Assembly: GCA_964580995.1 (NCBI GenBank)
Contig: CAZOMV010000073.1
Location: 1-30,557, forward strand
DNA length: 30,557 nucleotides
Reading direction: 5' to 3'
DNA from: JAKJEP01 sp964580995
GTDB taxonomy: Bacteria; Planctomycetota; Phycisphaerae; Sedimentisphaerales; SM23-30
Under the pieces are notes generated by a model, which had not been told where the DNA came from, did not search any database, and was given only the letters and a program-made list of their open reading frames with translations. A program made the translations under genes and the position numbers. Shown piece by piece: positions 30,523 to 30,557 of this stretch. The stretch's first letter is position 1; every line of letters begins with the position of its first letter.

Positions 30523-30557
30523 TTGACGCCAGCGTCAAAAGCTTTTCGACCCCTTGT
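30523..30557 (+). repeat. Dispersed 90-bp element, copy 4 (cut by the window end)
   Basis: The first 33 aligned bases (from 30525) differ from copy 3 at a single position. It begins 2 nt after the sialidase stop codon, in the same orientation as the other three copies. The right end is outside the window. Confidence 0.8.

Overview
The window looks like a chromosomal segment of a Gram-negative, moderately GC-rich bacterium, most likely a planctomycete (Planctomycetota, perhaps the Phycisphaerae side). This is inferred from gene content, not from a marker gene. The signs are tandem DUF1080 (3-keto-disaccharide hydrolase) domains in a lipoprotein, a Gfo/Idh/MocA oxidoreductase next to a sugar isomerase/epimerase, an FHA-GAF histidine kinase, a secreted sialidase, and an ECF sigma factor fused to a PAS domain. 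No rRNA, tRNA, CRISPR array, transposase or phage gene was recognised.

Layout. (1) 151-5618, plus strand: an ABC exporter with a PDZ-like insert, a family 4 uracil-DNA glycosylase, an MBL-fold hydrolase, then, behind its own good promoter, an FHA-GAF-histidine kinase. (2) 5678-8940, minus strand: a three-gene glycoside operon (double DUF1080 lipoprotein, Gfo/Idh/MocA dehydrogenase, TIM-barrel isomerase/epimerase). (3) About 8941-12269: an AT-rich accessory stretch with two clusters of 33-bp repeats, other short repeats, a lone membrane protein and a RelE/XRE toxin-antitoxin pair bracketed by two copies of a 90-bp dispersed element. (4) 12270-13283: the ECF sigma-PAS fusion. (5) 13377-23230, minus strand: an eight-gene catabolic operon ending in a strong terminator, with a divergent GntR regulator and SDR gene (23403-24887). 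(6) 24898-26866, minus strand: a UPF0210/DUF711 protein and a double-ACT protein. (7) 27196-30520, plus strand: a nucleotidyltransferase-like protein, a TPM (YgcG) protein, LemA and a GH33-type sialidase.

How the genes work together. The large operon encodes, in transcription order, a cyclase-family metal hydrolase, a DRE-TIM (HMGL/isopropylmalate-synthase-like) enzyme, a phosphotransacylase, a divergent acetokinase-family kinase, a D-2-hydroxyacid dehydrogenase, an Ldh2-type dehydrogenase, and a 2-oxoacid dehydrogenase complex. I infer that hydroxyacids are oxidised to a 2-oxoacid, decarboxylated to an acyl-CoA, and converted through acyl phosphate to a free acid plus ATP. The substrate is unknown. 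The complex is built unusually: E1-alpha, E1-beta and a lipoyl domain form one polypeptide, and the E2 gene has no lipoyl domain of its own.

The most novel-looking non-coding signal is a 90-bp dispersed element: three complete copies and one cut by the window end, all in the same orientation. It has imperfect terminal inverted repeats and a conserved open frame, and two copies are flanked by apparent 5-bp target duplications. One copy sits exactly between the ribosome-binding region and the start codon of the toxin gene, where it supplies a 32-codon leader frame whose stop overlaps the toxin start.
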